Source: an uncultured Bacteroidota bacterium
GTDB lineage: Bacteria > Bacteroidota > Bacteroidia > B-17B0 > Aurantibacillaceae
NCBI GenBank assembly: GCA_903893815.1
Contig: CAITNS010000043.1
Location: 62,001-126,000 of the forward strand
Length of the DNA stretch: 64,000 bases
Reading direction: 5' to 3'
The position numbers were made by a program, and so were the translations under genes. The notes under the pieces are model-generated. The model was not told the origin of the DNA, ran no database searches, and saw only the letters and a program-made list of their open reading frames with translations. Positions 15,206 to 25,414 of this stretch are shown piece by piece. Each line of letters begins with the position of its first letter. Within the stretch, counting starts at the first letter, position 1.

Positions 15206-17902
15206 CTATTTTTTTATCGAATTATATAATTCTAAAATCTGTTTTTTAGTATCAGATATGATTTTTAAATCAGCAGTCATTGTTGTAACATCCTGGTTTT
15301 CTTTTTTAGCTTTTTCGATTTTAGCTTTTATCTTATCTTCTTTGTCTTGCCATACATTTACTAAGTTATCTTTCATCACTTTTTGCGCAGCAAATTTCAC
15401 ATATTTACTATCACTCGCACCAATTTTTGCCAACTCCGTAGCACCGTCAATTGCCGTTTCAGGTTTAGTGCAACGTTTTAAAAATTTGCCATAGATATTT
15501 CCATAGGCTAATAACTCAAAGCCATTAAAATATTTTTTCACTTTTTTGAAATAAGCATGATTTTCATCTGTTCCGTTTTTAGAATATAAATCTGCAACCG
15601 AATAAATTATTTCTTTTGAAGGTTCATTTTCTAAGGCCACTGCTTTTTTCATGGCTAGTTCAGGATTTATTTTTGCGATGGCATCAAAACCTTCAGATAC
15701 GATAGCGTATGATTGTTCTCCTAATGCTTTGTCGTATAGTGCATTTAAATCTTCTCCCTTATAATTAGCTGCTAATGCTTTAATAGCTGACGCACGTACT
15801 TTTGTGTTAGCGTCTTTTTCAGAGATAGAAATAAATAAAGGTTTTAATTCTGATTCATTATCTTTTGCTTTGTCTGTTAATATGCCAACAGCGTCAGCTC
15901 TAAATTTTCTCCATGGATCATTTACCGCAATAGTTTTTACTAAAGCATAAATTTCTTTATCATCTATGTTTTTTTCAAAATACTCCATTGCTTCATCTCT
16001 GTCTCCCCACAAAGGAGCGTTTTTATATTGGAAGATATATTCTTCTCTTGTTTTTTCGTATGTGGTTTTCGCTAATAACTGGCGTTCTGCATCAATATTT
16101 ACTAAATCAGGATTGGATGCTATATCGAATGTGAAGGTGTTTTTTACATCTTCAATCCAAATACGTTTACGTTCTTTTTTGCCTCCTGCATAAATATCTA
16201 TATAAACAGGTAATTTATATAGTGGTGCTACTTTAAAATCTTGTTGTTGAGTAATCTCAATTTTTAATTTTTTAGTTGCTCCATCATACGACTTTTTGAT
16301 ATCTAATTCTGGATGCCCTTTTGCAAAATACCATTCATTAAAAAACCAATTTAAATCTTCACCTGTTACTTCTTCAAATGCCAATCGCAATTCATGAGCT
16401 TCAGCCGTTTTGAATTTATTTTTTTCTAAGTATAATTTTAATGAAGCGAAAAATGCATCGTCGCCTACATATTTACGCAGCATGTGCAATATTTGTCCAC
16501 CTTTATTATAACTAAAAGCATCAAACATATCTTCACGTTCATCATAATCAAAACGAACCAAGTCAACTTGTTTTTGACCTGATTGAGCAAAGTAGCCAAA
16601 GCGCGAACCAGCATGGTGGTCGTCAGCGGCGTCTCTTCCATATTCAAATTCTTCCCACAAATATTCTCCATAAGTAGCAAACGATTCATTTAAAGTTAGA
16701 TTACTCCAACTTTCGCAACTTGCTAAGTCACCAAACCATTGGTGAAATAATTCGTGAGCAATAGTACTTTCTCCTTTTGCTCCGTCAATCATTTCGCGAG
16801 TTGTTTGGTAGCAAACAAAATCTCCATGTAATGTTGCAGTGGTATTTTCCATAGCACCACTCACATAATCTCTTGCTACAATTTGCGCATATTTTTGCCA
16901 AGGATAAGCAACTCCAAGTTTTGTAGAGTAAAATTCAATCATTTTTTTTGTTTTCCCAAAAATAGCCTTTGCGTGTGGTTCGTATTCTTTTTCTACATAG
17001 TAAGAAATTTCTTTTCCGTTCCATGGCTCATCAGTTACTTTTTTAAATTCACCAACACCCATCATTACCAAATATGGCGCATGGGGCAAATCCATTACCC
17101 AATGATCGGTACGTGTACCATCTGCATTTTTTTTAGAATCAGCTAACAAACCATTTGACAAAGTTGTGTATTTATCATCAACAGTCATATAGATTTCATT
17201 GGTCATTTTTTCTGTTGGATTGTCGTTTGTTGGAAACCATACAGAGTTTGATTGTGTTTCGCCTTGAGTCCATATTTGAGGCATTTTATCTGGGTCTTTC
17301 CCATCTGGATTTATAAAGTATAAACCTTTGTCGCTAGAAATAGCACCGCTACCACCTTCTTTTAATTCGTTTGGTTTAGCTACGTATTCTATGGTAACCG
17401 TGTATTTGTCATCTTTGGTATATGTATTTTTTAAATCAATTTTCAAAGAATCATGATCGTAAGTGAATGTAGATTCTTGTGGTACAATGTTTTCGATGTC
17501 TATTGATTTCTTTTTTCCTTTTTCTAATACCGTTCCTTGCGCAACTACTCTGCGAGCAACAGAAACCGATTTTATATCCATGCCGCGCGCATTTAAGTAT
17601 AACATATTAGTTGCGTAGAAATATGGTTTTATAAGTAGTTCGGCTTTACCTATTAGTTGAGACTTCTGCCAATCAAAGCTTACCCATAATTTTGTATGAA
17701 TAATATCGTTGCTCTTAGTATGAGTTGCTTGGTAAATTTGCTTTTTTGGCGGCTCCTCTGCTATAACTCTAATGGTATCTAAATCAATAGCAGGTTCTGC
17801 CATTGTAATAGGTTCATTTGTTTTGCTAGTTTTTTTAGAGGATGAACAAGCAGCAATAAAACCAAAAATAATTGCTGGAAAAAGGATGTGTTTGTAGTTC
17901 AT
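15206..17902 (-). CDS. M1 family metallo-aminopeptidase, lipoprotein
   Basis: A large zinc aminopeptidase. The zinc motif is HELFHQW plus the distal Glu in NESFATYGEYLWEE; the exopeptidase motif is seen as GAMEN (VSGAMENTTAT). After the catalytic domain there is a helical-repeat C-terminal region (DPWRKFRADAVGILTDKAKD, VRASAIKALAA) of HEAT type. I placed the start at ATG 17902 because it gives a lipoprotein signal peptide with lipobox IAAC (Cys at about residue 19), followed by a Ser/Lys/Thr linker, implying outer- or inner-membrane anchoring. The frame is open ten codons further upstream. It is the first gene of the leftward peptidase group. Confidence 0.94.
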   Translation of the reverse strand: MNYKHILFPAIIFGFIAACSSSKKTSKTNEPITMAEPAIDLDTIRVIAEEPPKKQIYQATHTKSNDIIHTKLWVSFDWQKSQLIGKAELLIKPYFYATNMLYLNARGMDIKSVSVARRVVAQGTVLEKGKKKSIDIENIVPQESTFTYDHDSLKIDLKNTYTKDDKYTVTIEYVAKPNELKEGGSGAISSDKGLYFINPDGKDPDKMPQIWTQGETQSNSVWFPTNDNPTEKMTNEIYMTVDDKYTTLSNGLLADSKKNADGTRTDHWVMDLPHAPYLVMMGVGEFKKVTDEPWNGKEISYYVEKEYEPHAKAIFGKTKKMIEFYSTKLGVAYPWQKYAQIVARDYVSGAMENTTATLHGDFVCYQTTREMIDGAKGESTIAHELFHQWFGDLASCESWSNLTLNESFATYGEYLWEEFEYGRDAADDHHAGSRFGYFAQSGQKQVDLVRFDYDEREDMFDAFSYNKGGQILHMLRKYVGDDAFFASLKLYLEKNKFKTAEAHELRLAFEEVTGEDLNWFFNEWYFAKGHPELDIKKSYDGATKKLKIEITQQQDFKVAPLYKLPVYIDIYAGGKKERKRIWIEDVKNTFTFDIASNPDLVNIDAERQLLAKTTYEKTREEYIFQYKNAPLWGDRDEAMEYFEKNIDDKEIYALVKTIAVNDPWRKFRADAVGILTDKAKDNESELKPLFISISEKDANTKVRASAIKALAANYKGEDLNALYDKALGEQSYAIVSEGFDAIAKINPELAMKKAVALENEPSKEIIYSVADLYSKNGTDENHAYFKKVKKYFNGFELLAYGNIYGKFLKRCTKPETAIDGATELAKIGASDSKYVKFAAQKVMKDNLVNVWQDKEDKIKAKIEKAKKENQDVTTMTADLKIISDTKKQILELYNSIKK

Positions 17903-18066
17903 GTAAAATTTGTTTGAAGAGTAAATGTGCAATTAATTTGGGGATTTGCAAAAAAAGAAAACCGCTTAGTTTATAAACGGTTGAGGTTAATGATTGGTGG
18001 ATTTTTTTAGCTTGTTTTAAAGGTTTTTAAGGCTATTTTTATTTATGTGGTTTATGGTTTAATCCT

Positions 18067-18074
18067 TACATTTG
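18067..18074 (+). promoter_or_regulatory. -7 promoter element for panD
   Basis: TACATTTG matches the Bacteroidota -7 consensus TAnnTTTG and ends eight bases before ATG 18082, so the transcript may be nearly leaderless. I see no clear TTG at the -33 position. Confidence 0.45.
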
Positions 18075-18081
18075 CGCCATG

Positions 18082-18432
18082 ATGCAAATTCAAGTAATGA
18101 AATCTAAATTGCATTGTGTAACTGTAACACAAGCTGAATTAGATTATATAGGAAGTGTAACCATTGATGAAGATTTAATGGATGCAGCTAATATGATTGA
18201 AAACGAACAAGTTCATATTTTAAATAAAAATAATGGTGAACGTTTTATTACATATGTGATAAAAGGAGAGCGCGGTAGTGGAGTTATTTGTTTAAATGGT
18301 CCAGCAGCAAAATTAGTGAGTTTGGGCGATGTAGTTATTATTATTTCTTATGCAAATATAGAATTTGAAGCGGCAAAAACATTTAAACCTTGGGTAGTTT
18401 TTCCAGATACTAAAACAAATCGTTTAAAATAA
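18082..18432 (+). CDS. panD: Aspartate 1-decarboxylase precursor
   Basis: Makes beta-alanine from aspartate for pantothenate and CoA. It is a pyruvoyl enzyme that cleaves itself between Gly24 and Ser25; with the start at ATG 18082 the motif YIGSVTID puts these residues exactly at 24-25, so I prefer it to the ATG three bases earlier. Other conserved parts are [35 protein letters not shown] and [18 protein letters not shown]. The total is 116 residues, normal for the family. The flippase-like gene starts six bases after the stop, so the two are probably co-transcribed. Confidence 0.96.
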   Translation: MQIQVMKSKLHCVTVTQAELDYIGSVTIDEDLMDAANMIENEQVHILNKNNGERFITYVIKGERGSGVICLNGPAAKLVSLGDVVIIISYANIEFEAAKTFKPWVVFPDTKTNRLK

Positions 18433-18437
18433 CATTC

Positions 18438-19454
18438 ATGAACAAAGGCACCAAGTCTATTATTCAATTTACTGTATTGCTTGGTGTAGGCATTTTGTTA
18501 GCTTGGCTATCTATTAAGTCGGTTTGGGGCGAGAGAGATAAAATTGCAGATTCGTTTGCAACAGCCAATTATTTTTGGGTAGGTGTTTCAATTGTGATAG
18601 CTTTTTTAAGTCACTATTTACGAGCGTTTCGCTGGAATTATTTATTAAAACCATTAGGTTATTCTGTTAAACCACCAAACGCTATTGGCGCGGTGTTAGT
18701 AGGTTATTTTGCAAACTATGGATTACCCCGTATGGGCGAATTAACTCGCTGTACTTTAGTTGCTAAGTATGATGATGTGCCCTTTGAAGTAGCTTTGGGA
18801 ACTGTTATCACAGAACGCATTGTGGATATGCTTTTGTTACTAGTTATTTTCGTGTTAACGTTATTTGCTCAATTTTCGCAATTAAAAAATTTAGCAGTAG
18901 AATATATTATTGACCCAATGATGCTTAAATTGAGTGGGGTTGTGGCACAGCCAGTAAAATTTATTATTCTCATTTCAATATTGGTTATCACTTTTATTGG
19001 GTTTATGTTGGTTCGTAAAAAATTAGCTAAAGCATTAACAGGCAAGTTCGGAAATATTTTAAAAGGATTTGGTAATGGATTAAGTTCTGTAAAAGATATT
19101 GATAAAAAATTTCAATTTATCGCTTTAAGTATTGCTATTTGGGCGTCTTATTTTTATAGTTTGTACGCATGTTTTTTTGCTTTTGCAGGCACATCAGATT
19201 TAGGACATTCGGAATGTTTAGTATTATTATTATTTGGAACGTTTGGCGTTGTTTTTTCTCCAGGTGGTTTAGGCGCCTATCCTGCTATTATTACAGCATT
19301 GTTAACTGCTACCTATCATGTCGAAATAATATCAGCAGTGTCTTTTCCTTGGATGGCCTGGACATCTCAATTTATTTTGGTGGTTGTTTTAGGAATCATA
19401 AGTCTTATTTTATTACCGATCATTAATAAAAATAAAAGTGATGTCGTATCATAA
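18438..19454 (+). CDS. Lysylphosphatidylglycerol synthase TM-type membrane protein
   Basis: A 338-residue polytopic inner-membrane protein of the UPF0104/LPG-synthase transmembrane family (the flippase half of MprF, without the synthase domain). I see about 8 hydrophobic segments, starting with IIQFTVLLGVGILLAWLS. The family signature region SHYLRAFRWNYLLKPLG and GYFANYGLPRMGELTR is clear, as is FSPGGLGAYPAI. It is probably involved in lipid or polyprenyl-substrate transport; substrate unknown. It follows panD and overlaps the next gene by 14 bases; panD-flippase pairs are, to my knowledge, common in Bacteroidota. Confidence 0.9.
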   Translation: MNKGTKSIIQFTVLLGVGILLAWLSIKSVWGERDKIADSFATANYFWVGVSIVIAFLSHYLRAFRWNYLLKPLGYSVKPPNAIGAVLVGYFANYGLPRMGELTRCTLVAKYDDVPFEVALGTVITERIVDMLLLLVIFVLTLFAQFSQLKNLAVEYIIDPMMLKLSGVVAQPVKFIILISILVITFIGFMLVRKKLAKALTGKFGNILKGFGNGLSSVKDIDKKFQFIALSIAIWASYFYSLYACFFAFAGTSDLGHSECLVLLLFGTFGVVFSPGGLGAYPAIITALLTATYHVEIISAVSFPWMAWTSQFILVVVLGIISLILLPIINKNKSDVVS

Positions 19455-19932
19455 AAAATTATCTGAAAAATTTCATACGAAAGAGTCTTTAAAAACTCTT
19501 TTGAATCAATGGAATTCTGAAAATAAAGAGTTGGTTTTTACCAACGGTTGTTTTGATATTTTGCATCGTGGCCATGTAGAATATTTATGCCACGCTCGTG
19601 ATTTGGGAGATAAATTGATTTTAGGCTTAAATACAGATGCTTCGGTTAAACGTTTGGGTAAATCGCCTGAAAGACCTATCAATTCAGAAAACACGCGGGC
19701 CATTATTTTAGCTGCCTTAGAATGTGTAGACGCCATTATTTTATTTGATGAAGATACTCCTCTTGAATTAATTGATTTTGTGCAACCAGATATTTTAGTA
19801 AAAGGAAGCGACTATAAAGCTGAAGATATTGTAGGCTACGATATTGTAAAAGCTAAAGGCGGAAAAGTAATGACTATTCAACTAGTGGATGGTTTTTCTA
19901 CCACAAAATTGATCGAAAAAATGAAGTCCTAG
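19441..19932 (+). CDS. rfaE2: D-glycero-beta-D-manno-heptose 1-phosphate adenylyltransferase
   Basis: A nucleotidyltransferase that activates heptose-1-phosphate with ATP in ADP-heptose synthesis for LPS core. It corresponds to the second (cytidylyltransferase-like) domain of bifunctional RfaE/HldE and stands alone here at 163 residues. The motif FTNGCFDILHRGHVEYL holds the HxGH nucleotide-binding signature. KRLGKSPERPINSENTRA and VKGSDYKAEDIVG are characteristic, and DGFSTTKLIEKM closes the domain. I chose ATG 19441 over the GTG one codon earlier; it overlaps the preceding gene by 14 bases. rfaD, the next pathway enzyme, is at 28760-29725. Confidence 0.94.
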   Translation: MSYHKKLSEKFHTKESLKTLLNQWNSENKELVFTNGCFDILHRGHVEYLCHARDLGDKLILGLNTDASVKRLGKSPERPINSENTRAIILAALECVDAIILFDEDTPLELIDFVQPDILVKGSDYKAEDIVGYDIVKAKGGKVMTIQLVDGFSTTKLIEKMKS

Positions 19933-20028
19933 TTACTTTATATTGAGTGAAACTACATTTTCAATTATTTAGGAAACTGATTTTTGTAGTTTTTTGGTAT
20001 ATTTTTGAAACTCATTCAAAACTAAACT

Positions 20029-23000
20029 ATGAAAAAATCAATACGTATTATTTTTCTGTTAAGCCTTTTAATTTCATTATCACAACTATTAAAAGCAAGT
20101 CACGGTTTACCTCTTGTAAATGCTACTTATACTGTGGGTACAGCAGGTATTACAGTTACAGCTTCTTCAGACGCTGCTACCTGTGGTAGCGGCCCATTTT
20201 GGATGCAAACTAAAGTTTCTTGTAACCCTTTAGCATTTTCAAATATTCCTCCAGATTTATGTTTAAAAACTTATTTACAAAATTGGACAGGTACTGGTGT
20301 GAATTATAATTCATTTCCTTGGTATAACACTTTGTTAAATGTTCCAAATTACAATTTAGCATCAAGTTGGCCTGATCAATGTGCCTTAGAACCATATCAT
20401 ACAACCTATATTCCTTTCACGGATTTATGTCCAGGGAAAGTGTATTATTTTTCTTGTAGAGAGATTGTTACAGGAGGCTTCGGTTCTCCTGGGCCTTTTG
20501 GACCAGTAGTTTCGTTCACCGTTCCAGGCACTCCTATACCTGAAGTACCAGGTTTTATTTCTTCTAATCCCGTTACATCGTTATCAAATCCATCTTGCGG
20601 TGGCCCAGTGCTGCTTACCTTTACTCCACCCCAAGGTTGTAGTCCTTTAAAAAGTTTAATTCCAGGTTGTGCCACCTGTGATTCCATAGTCTGGCGAGGC
20701 CCCAGTGGTGTCATTGCCGTCAATACATTAACCGTATTAGTAAATCCAACGTCAACCACAACTTATACGTTGTCTTATGATACCTGTAGTGCCGTTGCTA
20801 AAGAAGGATGTGGCATTCCTTATAATCCTAACATAACAGTTTTTGTAGCCAACACTAATGCTTTGTTTTCTGGCCCGCCAACTCTTTGCTCAGGCTCAAA
20901 TGCTAATTATATGGCAGTATCACCATCCTTAAATGATATTTGGACAGTTAGTCCTACAACAAGTGTAACGCCAGCCTTTGGCTCTGGGCCAATGTTTTCA
21001 CCAATTTTTGATAACCCAGGAGTTTATGTCGTTACCCACCAATCTATGAATGGATCTTGTATGGCTGTGCATAGCGAAACTATTAATATTACTCCAGGCA
21101 TTACTTCCTCACTATCAACCTCTGGTGGTGGTTGTGCTGGTTCAAGTGGATTTGGAACAGCCACTGTTTCAGTTTCTTCATCAACCGTTGGTTTAACTTA
21201 TTCTTGGTCACCAACAGGTAATACAAGTAATATACAAACCAATATTCCATTTAATACAACGTATTCGGTAACGATGTCAAATGGTGGATGTGTAGTTACT
21301 AAAACTGTTCAAATAGCTAATAATCCGCCACCAAGCATTACATCTTTTAGTGTAACTTCTCCATTATGTAATGGGCAATCAAACGGTATTATAGTTGCAA
21401 ATTTAACTAGCGGAAATCCTCCATTTACTTTTACTTGGTCGCCAACTATTACACAAACAACACAAACTGTAACAGGAGTAGGTTTTGGTACTTATTCGGT
21501 ATTAGTGTTAGATAATAATGGTTGTTCTACAACGAGTATTGTAACTGTATCAGAGCCAACGGCACTAACTTTAACGACATCTTCAAATGCTACTATTTGT
21601 TCTGGAAATTCAACAACATTAACGGCTTCTGCAGCTGGCGGAACGTCTGCTTATTCCTATACTTGGAATCCAGGAAATGTAAGCGGCGCATCCGCAGCAG
21701 TAACGCCAGCAGCTACCTCTCAATTTACTTGTACAGTTAATGATGCTAACGGTTGTGCTGTAACACAAACTGTTGGCATAACGGTAGGATTACCTTTAAC
21801 AGTAGCAGCTAGTTCTCAGTCAATTTGCGCATCAAGTGGTTCGGTTATTTTAACGCCAACAGTTACAAGTGCAGGTAATGGCGGGCCATACACCTATATC
21901 TGGTCAAATGGAGCAACTACTCCTACCATTTCTGTTCCTGCTGATGCCACGCCAGGAGCAGATAACTACACAGTTAGCGTTTCGGATGGATGCACCGCAC
22001 CTTCAGCTGTTTCTGTATTTACAGTAGTTACAACAACAGCGCCTTCTGTATCTTCATTTAATGTTATTCAACCTTTATGTAACGGGCAATTAACAGGAAC
22101 AGTTTCTGTTAATTTAACAGGAGGTTCAACTCCATTTAGTTTTACTTGGTCACCAACTATTACTCAAACAACACAAACCGTAACAGGAGTAGGTGCAGGA
22201 ACTTATACTGTATTGGTTTTAGATGGAACAGGGTGCTCTACATCAAGCGTCGTTAACGTTTCAGAACCAACAGCTTTAGCGTTAACTGCGAGCCCAAGTT
22301 CTACAACTTGTTTTGGAAATTCAACAAACTTGTCTGCTTCTTCATCAGGAGGAACGCCTGCGTATTCTTACACATGGAATCCAGGTAATTTAACCGGGGC
22401 GAATGCAATAGTTACACCAACAACAAGTACACAATACACTTGTACAGTTCGTGATTTAAATGGTTGTATTCAAACACAAACAGTTTCAGTTACTTTAACG
22501 CCATCTCTTTCGGTTAGCGCTACCTCTGTTGCAATGTGTTTAGGAGACTCTCTGATTTTAGTTCCAACAATAACTAGCCCAGGAAATGGCGGGCCATATA
22601 CTTATTCGTGGAGCAATGGTGGAACAACACCAACTGTCATGGTTTACGGATCAGTACCAACAAGTACAAATTATGTTTTAACAGTATCAGATGGCTGTAC
22701 TTTACCATCGGCAACAGCTGTATTTACAGTAGTTACCAATCCTCCACCTGTAGTTAATATAGTGGCTGATTATTTAAGTGGAAACGCACCTTTAACTGTA
22801 AATTTTGCTGATTTAGGAAGCGGCGGTACTACTTTTAATTGGAATTTTGGAAACGGAAGCACCTCTACTTCACAAAATCCAACGCCACAAACCTATCAAA
22901 TAGGTGGTACTTACCAAGTAATATATACATCTACAAGTTCTACAGGCTGTATTGCTCTTGACACTTTATCAATTGTAGTGATTGATTTAATTCCTGAGAT

Positions 23001-23265
23001 TATAGTGCCAAATGTATTTACACCAAATGGAGATAAAGCCAATGATTTCTTTGCGGTTAAAGGAACAAACATTACATCTTTCGAGTGTTCAGTATTTAAC
23101 AGATGGGGTAAATTAGTATTTAAATCTTCAGATATTTCAAATTCTTGGGATGGTAAAATTAATGGATCTCCTGCTGATGATGGAACGTATTTCTATATCA
23201 TCAGAGCCTCTGGGGCTGTTGGCGAAGAGATTAAAAATCAAGGTTATGTAACTTTATTTAGATAA
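20029..23265 (+). CDS. T9SS-secreted adhesin-like protein with duplicated SprB-type modules and CHU_C domain
   Basis: A 1078-residue surface protein. After a signal peptide comes a Cys-containing N-terminal region, then a 237-residue unit (about residues 434-670) repeated immediately (671-907). Each unit contains SprB-type text (PLCNGQ, FTFTWSPTITQTTQTVTGVG, GCSTTSIV), a CSGNSTTL Ig-like module and a GNGGPYTYIWSNG module. A PKD domain follows (SGNAPLTVNFADL, about 910-985), and the C-terminal 90 residues (VPNVFTPNGDKANDFF, FNRWGKLVF, WDGK, GTYFYII) are a gliding-motility-associated CHU_C sorting domain. It is therefore exported by T9SS, type B-like, and likely mediates adhesion or gliding. 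A strong terminator follows. Confidence 0.92.
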   Translation: MKKSIRIIFLLSLLISLSQLLKASHGLPLVNATYTVGTAGITVTASSDAATCGSGPFWMQTKVSCNPLAFSNIPPDLCLKTYLQNWTGTGVNYNSFPWYNTLLNVPNYNLASSWPDQCALEPYHTTYIPFTDLCPGKVYYFSCREIVTGGFGSPGPFGPVVSFTVPGTPIPEVPGFISSNPVTSLSNPSCGGPVLLTFTPPQGCSPLKSLIPGCATCDSIVWRGPSGVIAVNTLTVLVNPTSTTTYTLSYDTCSAVAKEGCGIPYNPNITVFVANTNALFSGPPTLCSGSNANYMAVSPSLNDIWTVSPTTSVTPAFGSGPMFSPIFDNPGVYVVTHQSMNGSCMAVHSETINITPGITSSLSTSGGGCAGSSGFGTATVSVSSSTVGLTYSWSPTGNTSNIQTNIPFNTTYSVTMSNGGCVVTKTVQIANNPPPSITSFSVTSPLCNGQSNGIIVANLTSGNPPFTFTWSPTITQTTQTVTGVGFGTYSVLVLDNNGCSTTSIVTVSEPTALTLTTSSNATICSGNSTTLTASAAGGTSAYSYTWNPGNVSGASAAVTPAATSQFTCTVNDANGCAVTQTVGITVGLPLTVAASSQSICASSGSVILTPTVTSAGNGGPYTYIWSNGATTPTISVPADATPGADNYTVSVSDGCTAPSAVSVFTVVTTTAPSVSSFNVIQPLCNGQLTGTVSVNLTGGSTPFSFTWSPTITQTTQTVTGVGAGTYTVLVLDGTGCSTSSVVNVSEPTALALTASPSSTTCFGNSTNLSASSSGGTPAYSYTWNPGNLTGANAIVTPTTSTQYTCTVRDLNGCIQTQTVSVTLTPSLSVSATSVAMCLGDSLILVPTITSPGNGGPYTYSWSNGGTTPTVMVYGSVPTSTNYVLTVSDGCTLPSATAVFTVVTNPPPVVNIVADYLSGNAPLTVNFADLGSGGTTFNWNFGNGSTSTSQNPTPQTYQIGGTYQVIYTSTSSTGCIALDTLSIVVIDLIPEIIVPNVFTPNGDKANDFFAVKGTNITSFECSVFNRWGKLVFKSSDISNSWDGKINGSPADDGTYFYIIRASGAVGEEIKNQGYVTLFR
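21328..22749 (+). repeat. Tandem 711-bp in-frame duplication inside the adhesin gene
   Basis: Two copies, about 21328-22038 and 22039-22749, are shown by recurrence of TTATGTAA(T/C)GGGCAA at 21364 and 22075 (offset 711 = 237 codons). The spacing keeps the frame. The copies differ by many substitutions, so the duplication is old or under diversifying change. Confidence 0.8.
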
Positions 23266-23281
23266 TTTAAATGATACATTT

Positions 23282-23318
23282 AAAAAGGCTTTCAAATTTC
23301 TTTGAAAGCCTTTTTTGT
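23282..23318 (+). terminator. Terminator after the adhesin gene
   Basis: AAAAAGGCTTTCAAA (23282-23296), loop TTTC, then TTTGAAAGCCTTTTTT (23301-23316). It has a perfect stem and a T tract, 16 bases after the stop codon. Confidence 0.92.
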
Positions 23319-23383
23319 TTTATGAACACTTTTACCCGTTAATATCTTAATGCTTAGCATAAAGCAAATCAGGCTAAATAACC

Positions 23384-23391
23384 TATTTTTG
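23384..23391 (+). promoter_or_regulatory. -7 promoter element for the flippase gene
   Basis: TATTTTTG fits the TAnnTTTG consensus of Bacteroidota and lies 17 bases before the TTG start at 23409. No TTG is seen at -33. Confidence 0.35.
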
Positions 23392-23408
23392 TAAATTAAA
23401 TTACAAAC

Positions 23409-24893
23409 TTGTCGAACCCACTTAAAAAATTAGCATCGCAAACCGCCGTTTATGGTTTAGGAAGTGTTCTTCCTCGTGTGATTACTTTTTTATATTCTTT
23501 TGTATTAACCTACATTTTTGAGCAGCCATCTCAATTATCTGCTAACACAGAGTTTTACGCCTATATCAGTTTTCTAAACATCTTATTTACCTATGGGTTA
23601 GAAACTGCTTTCTTTCATTTTTCAAATAAAATAGAAGATAAATCTCGAGTTTATTCAACCGCTATCATCTCTATTTTTGGAAGTAGCATAGGATTATCCT
23701 TATTGTTCATTTTGTTTTCTGGCTCTATAGCCGATTTTATAAAAGAACCTGAACATGTGAACTATATTATTTGGTGTGTATTAATTGTGGCTACGGATGC
23801 CATGATGGCTATTCCTTTTGCGCGTTTACGATTAAATAATCAAGCGAGGAAATTTGGAATGCTCAAATTATTAAATGTGTTTGTGTTTATTTTAATCTGT
23901 ATTTTTTATTTCAACATTTGTAAGCCGGCATATTTTAATGAACCAGATTCTGCTTTTGCAAAATTTTATAATCCAGAAGTAGGAGTAGGCTACATGTTTT
24001 TAGCTGGGTTTTTAGCAAATTTGGTGAGCTTGTTATTTTTAGCAAAAGAATTTACCGGCATTCAATATGTGTTTGATAAAGAGTTATGGAAACAAATGCT
24101 AAGGTATGCTTGGCCCTTATTAATATTAGGTTTTGCAGGGATGATTAACGAAACCTTTGACCGATTTATTTTGAAGTATTTGCTTCCCGAAGATGTTGCG
24201 CCAACACAATTAGGAATTTATGGTGCTTGTTATCGTATTGCTATGTTCATGACCATTTTTACAACCGCTTTTAAATACGCAGCAGAACCATTCTTTTTTA
24301 ATCAAGCAAAACACGAAGATTCAAAAAAATTAAATGCGATGGTGATGAAGTACTATGTGTTATTTTGTTTGTTTTTGTTTTTGGGAACCATGATGAATTT
24401 ACCTTGGTTAAAATATGCGGTTAGCGAAAAATTTAGAGATGGCTTAGGTGTTGTGCCTATTTTATTACTAGCTAATTTGTGTGTGGGTGTTTATTGGAAT
24501 TTGTCCATTTGGTTTAAACTTACGGGGCAAACAAAATTTGGCGCCATCATAACCGTTATGGGAGCAGTAATTACTTTAGTGATTAATTTCGTGGGCATTC
24601 CTAAATTTGGTTACATGGCGTGTGCTTGGGCTACATTAGCATCATACGGTGCCATGATGGTTGCTTCGTATGCATTAGGACAAAAGTATTATCCCATAAA
24701 ATATAATTTACGAAGCATATCTGTATTTACATTTTTAGCTCTTGGTTTTTATTTTATTTCTACTCTTTATTCAACTATGGAAAGCACTACCATAAAGTTA
24801 ATATTGAATAATATCTTGTTGGCTTTATTTACCTTGATATTTTATAAACTAGAATTTGACAATTTAAAGAAATTAAAACATTTAGAATCATGA
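23409..24893 (+). CDS. Polysaccharide/lipid II-type flippase (MVF/Wzx-like)
   Basis: A 494-residue integral membrane protein of the polysaccharide transporter (MATE-like MOP superfamily) type with about 12-14 hydrophobic segments. The N-terminus reads [20 protein letters not shown], the usual beginning of O-antigen flippase-like proteins. The substrate cannot be inferred; the closely linked rfaE2 hints at envelope glycan work. There is no ATG near the N-terminus, so TTG 23409 must be the start. The stop overlaps the dut start by four bases (ATGA), so the two are translationally coupled. Confidence 0.88.
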   Translation: MSNPLKKLASQTAVYGLGSVLPRVITFLYSFVLTYIFEQPSQLSANTEFYAYISFLNILFTYGLETAFFHFSNKIEDKSRVYSTAIISIFGSSIGLSLLFILFSGSIADFIKEPEHVNYIIWCVLIVATDAMMAIPFARLRLNNQARKFGMLKLLNVFVFILICIFYFNICKPAYFNEPDSAFAKFYNPEVGVGYMFLAGFLANLVSLLFLAKEFTGIQYVFDKELWKQMLRYAWPLLILGFAGMINETFDRFILKYLLPEDVAPTQLGIYGACYRIAMFMTIFTTAFKYAAEPFFFNQAKHEDSKKLNAMVMKYYVLFCLFLFLGTMMNLPWLKYAVSEKFRDGLGVVPILLLANLCVGVYWNLSIWFKLTGQTKFGAIITVMGAVITLVINFVGIPKFGYMACAWATLASYGAMMVASYALGQKYYPIKYNLRSISVFTFLALGFYFISTLYSTMESTTIKLILNNILLALFTLIFYKLEFDNLKKLKHLES

Positions 24894-25324
24894 TCATAAG
24901 AGTTGTAAACCAATCCAAACATGAATTACCACAATACGCCACAGAATTATCTGCAGGATTAGATTTAAGAGCGAACATTGATTCGCCTATCGAATTAAAA
25001 CCCTTAGAAAGAACATTAGTTCCTACTGGATTATTTATTGAATTACATAAAGGATACGAAGCACAAATTCGTCCGAGAAGTGGTTTAGCATTTAAAAATG
25101 GCATTACCGTTTTAAATTCTCCTGGCACTATTGATGCTGATTATCGTGGAGAAATAAAAGTGTTATTGGTAAATTTATCTAACACATCTTTTATGATTAA
25201 TGATGGTGAGCGCGTTGCCCAAATGGTGATTGCTAAACACGAACAAATCACTTGGGAACAAACTTCGTCGTTAGATGAAACCGAAAGAGGCGCTGGTGGT
25301 TTTGGGCATACGGGTACTAAATAA
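24890..25324 (+). CDS. dut: dUTP diphosphatase
   Basis: A trimeric dUTPase that hydrolyses dUTP to dUMP and PPi, keeping uracil out of DNA and supplying dTMP synthesis. All five motifs are visible in 144 residues: AGLDLRA (1), [12 protein letters not shown] (2), [14 protein letters not shown] (3), [10 protein letters not shown] (4) and [11 protein letters not shown] (5). The start overlaps the upstream flippase stop. Confidence 0.97.
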   Translation: MIIRVVNQSKHELPQYATELSAGLDLRANIDSPIELKPLERTLVPTGLFIELHKGYEAQIRPRSGLAFKNGITVLNSPGTIDADYRGEIKVLLVNLSNTSFMINDGERVAQMVIAKHEQITWEQTSSLDETERGAGGFGHTGTK

Positions 25325-25414
25325 ATTTTAGTTTTTAAGCTTTCAATATTTTCACAAAAAAACTTGACTTTTGTAATTTAATGTTCTATCTTGTAATAAC
25401 TAAATTACCAGCTC

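Noticed and set aside
17960-17982. AACCG/CGGTT hairpin upstream of the M1 gene as a terminator
   Set aside because: Only five stem pairs and no proper T tract in either direction that would suit neighbouring genes.
19169-19426. Open frame inside the flippase-like gene
   Set aside because: It is a Cys/Phe/Tyr-rich frame in an alternate phase of a well-supported gene.
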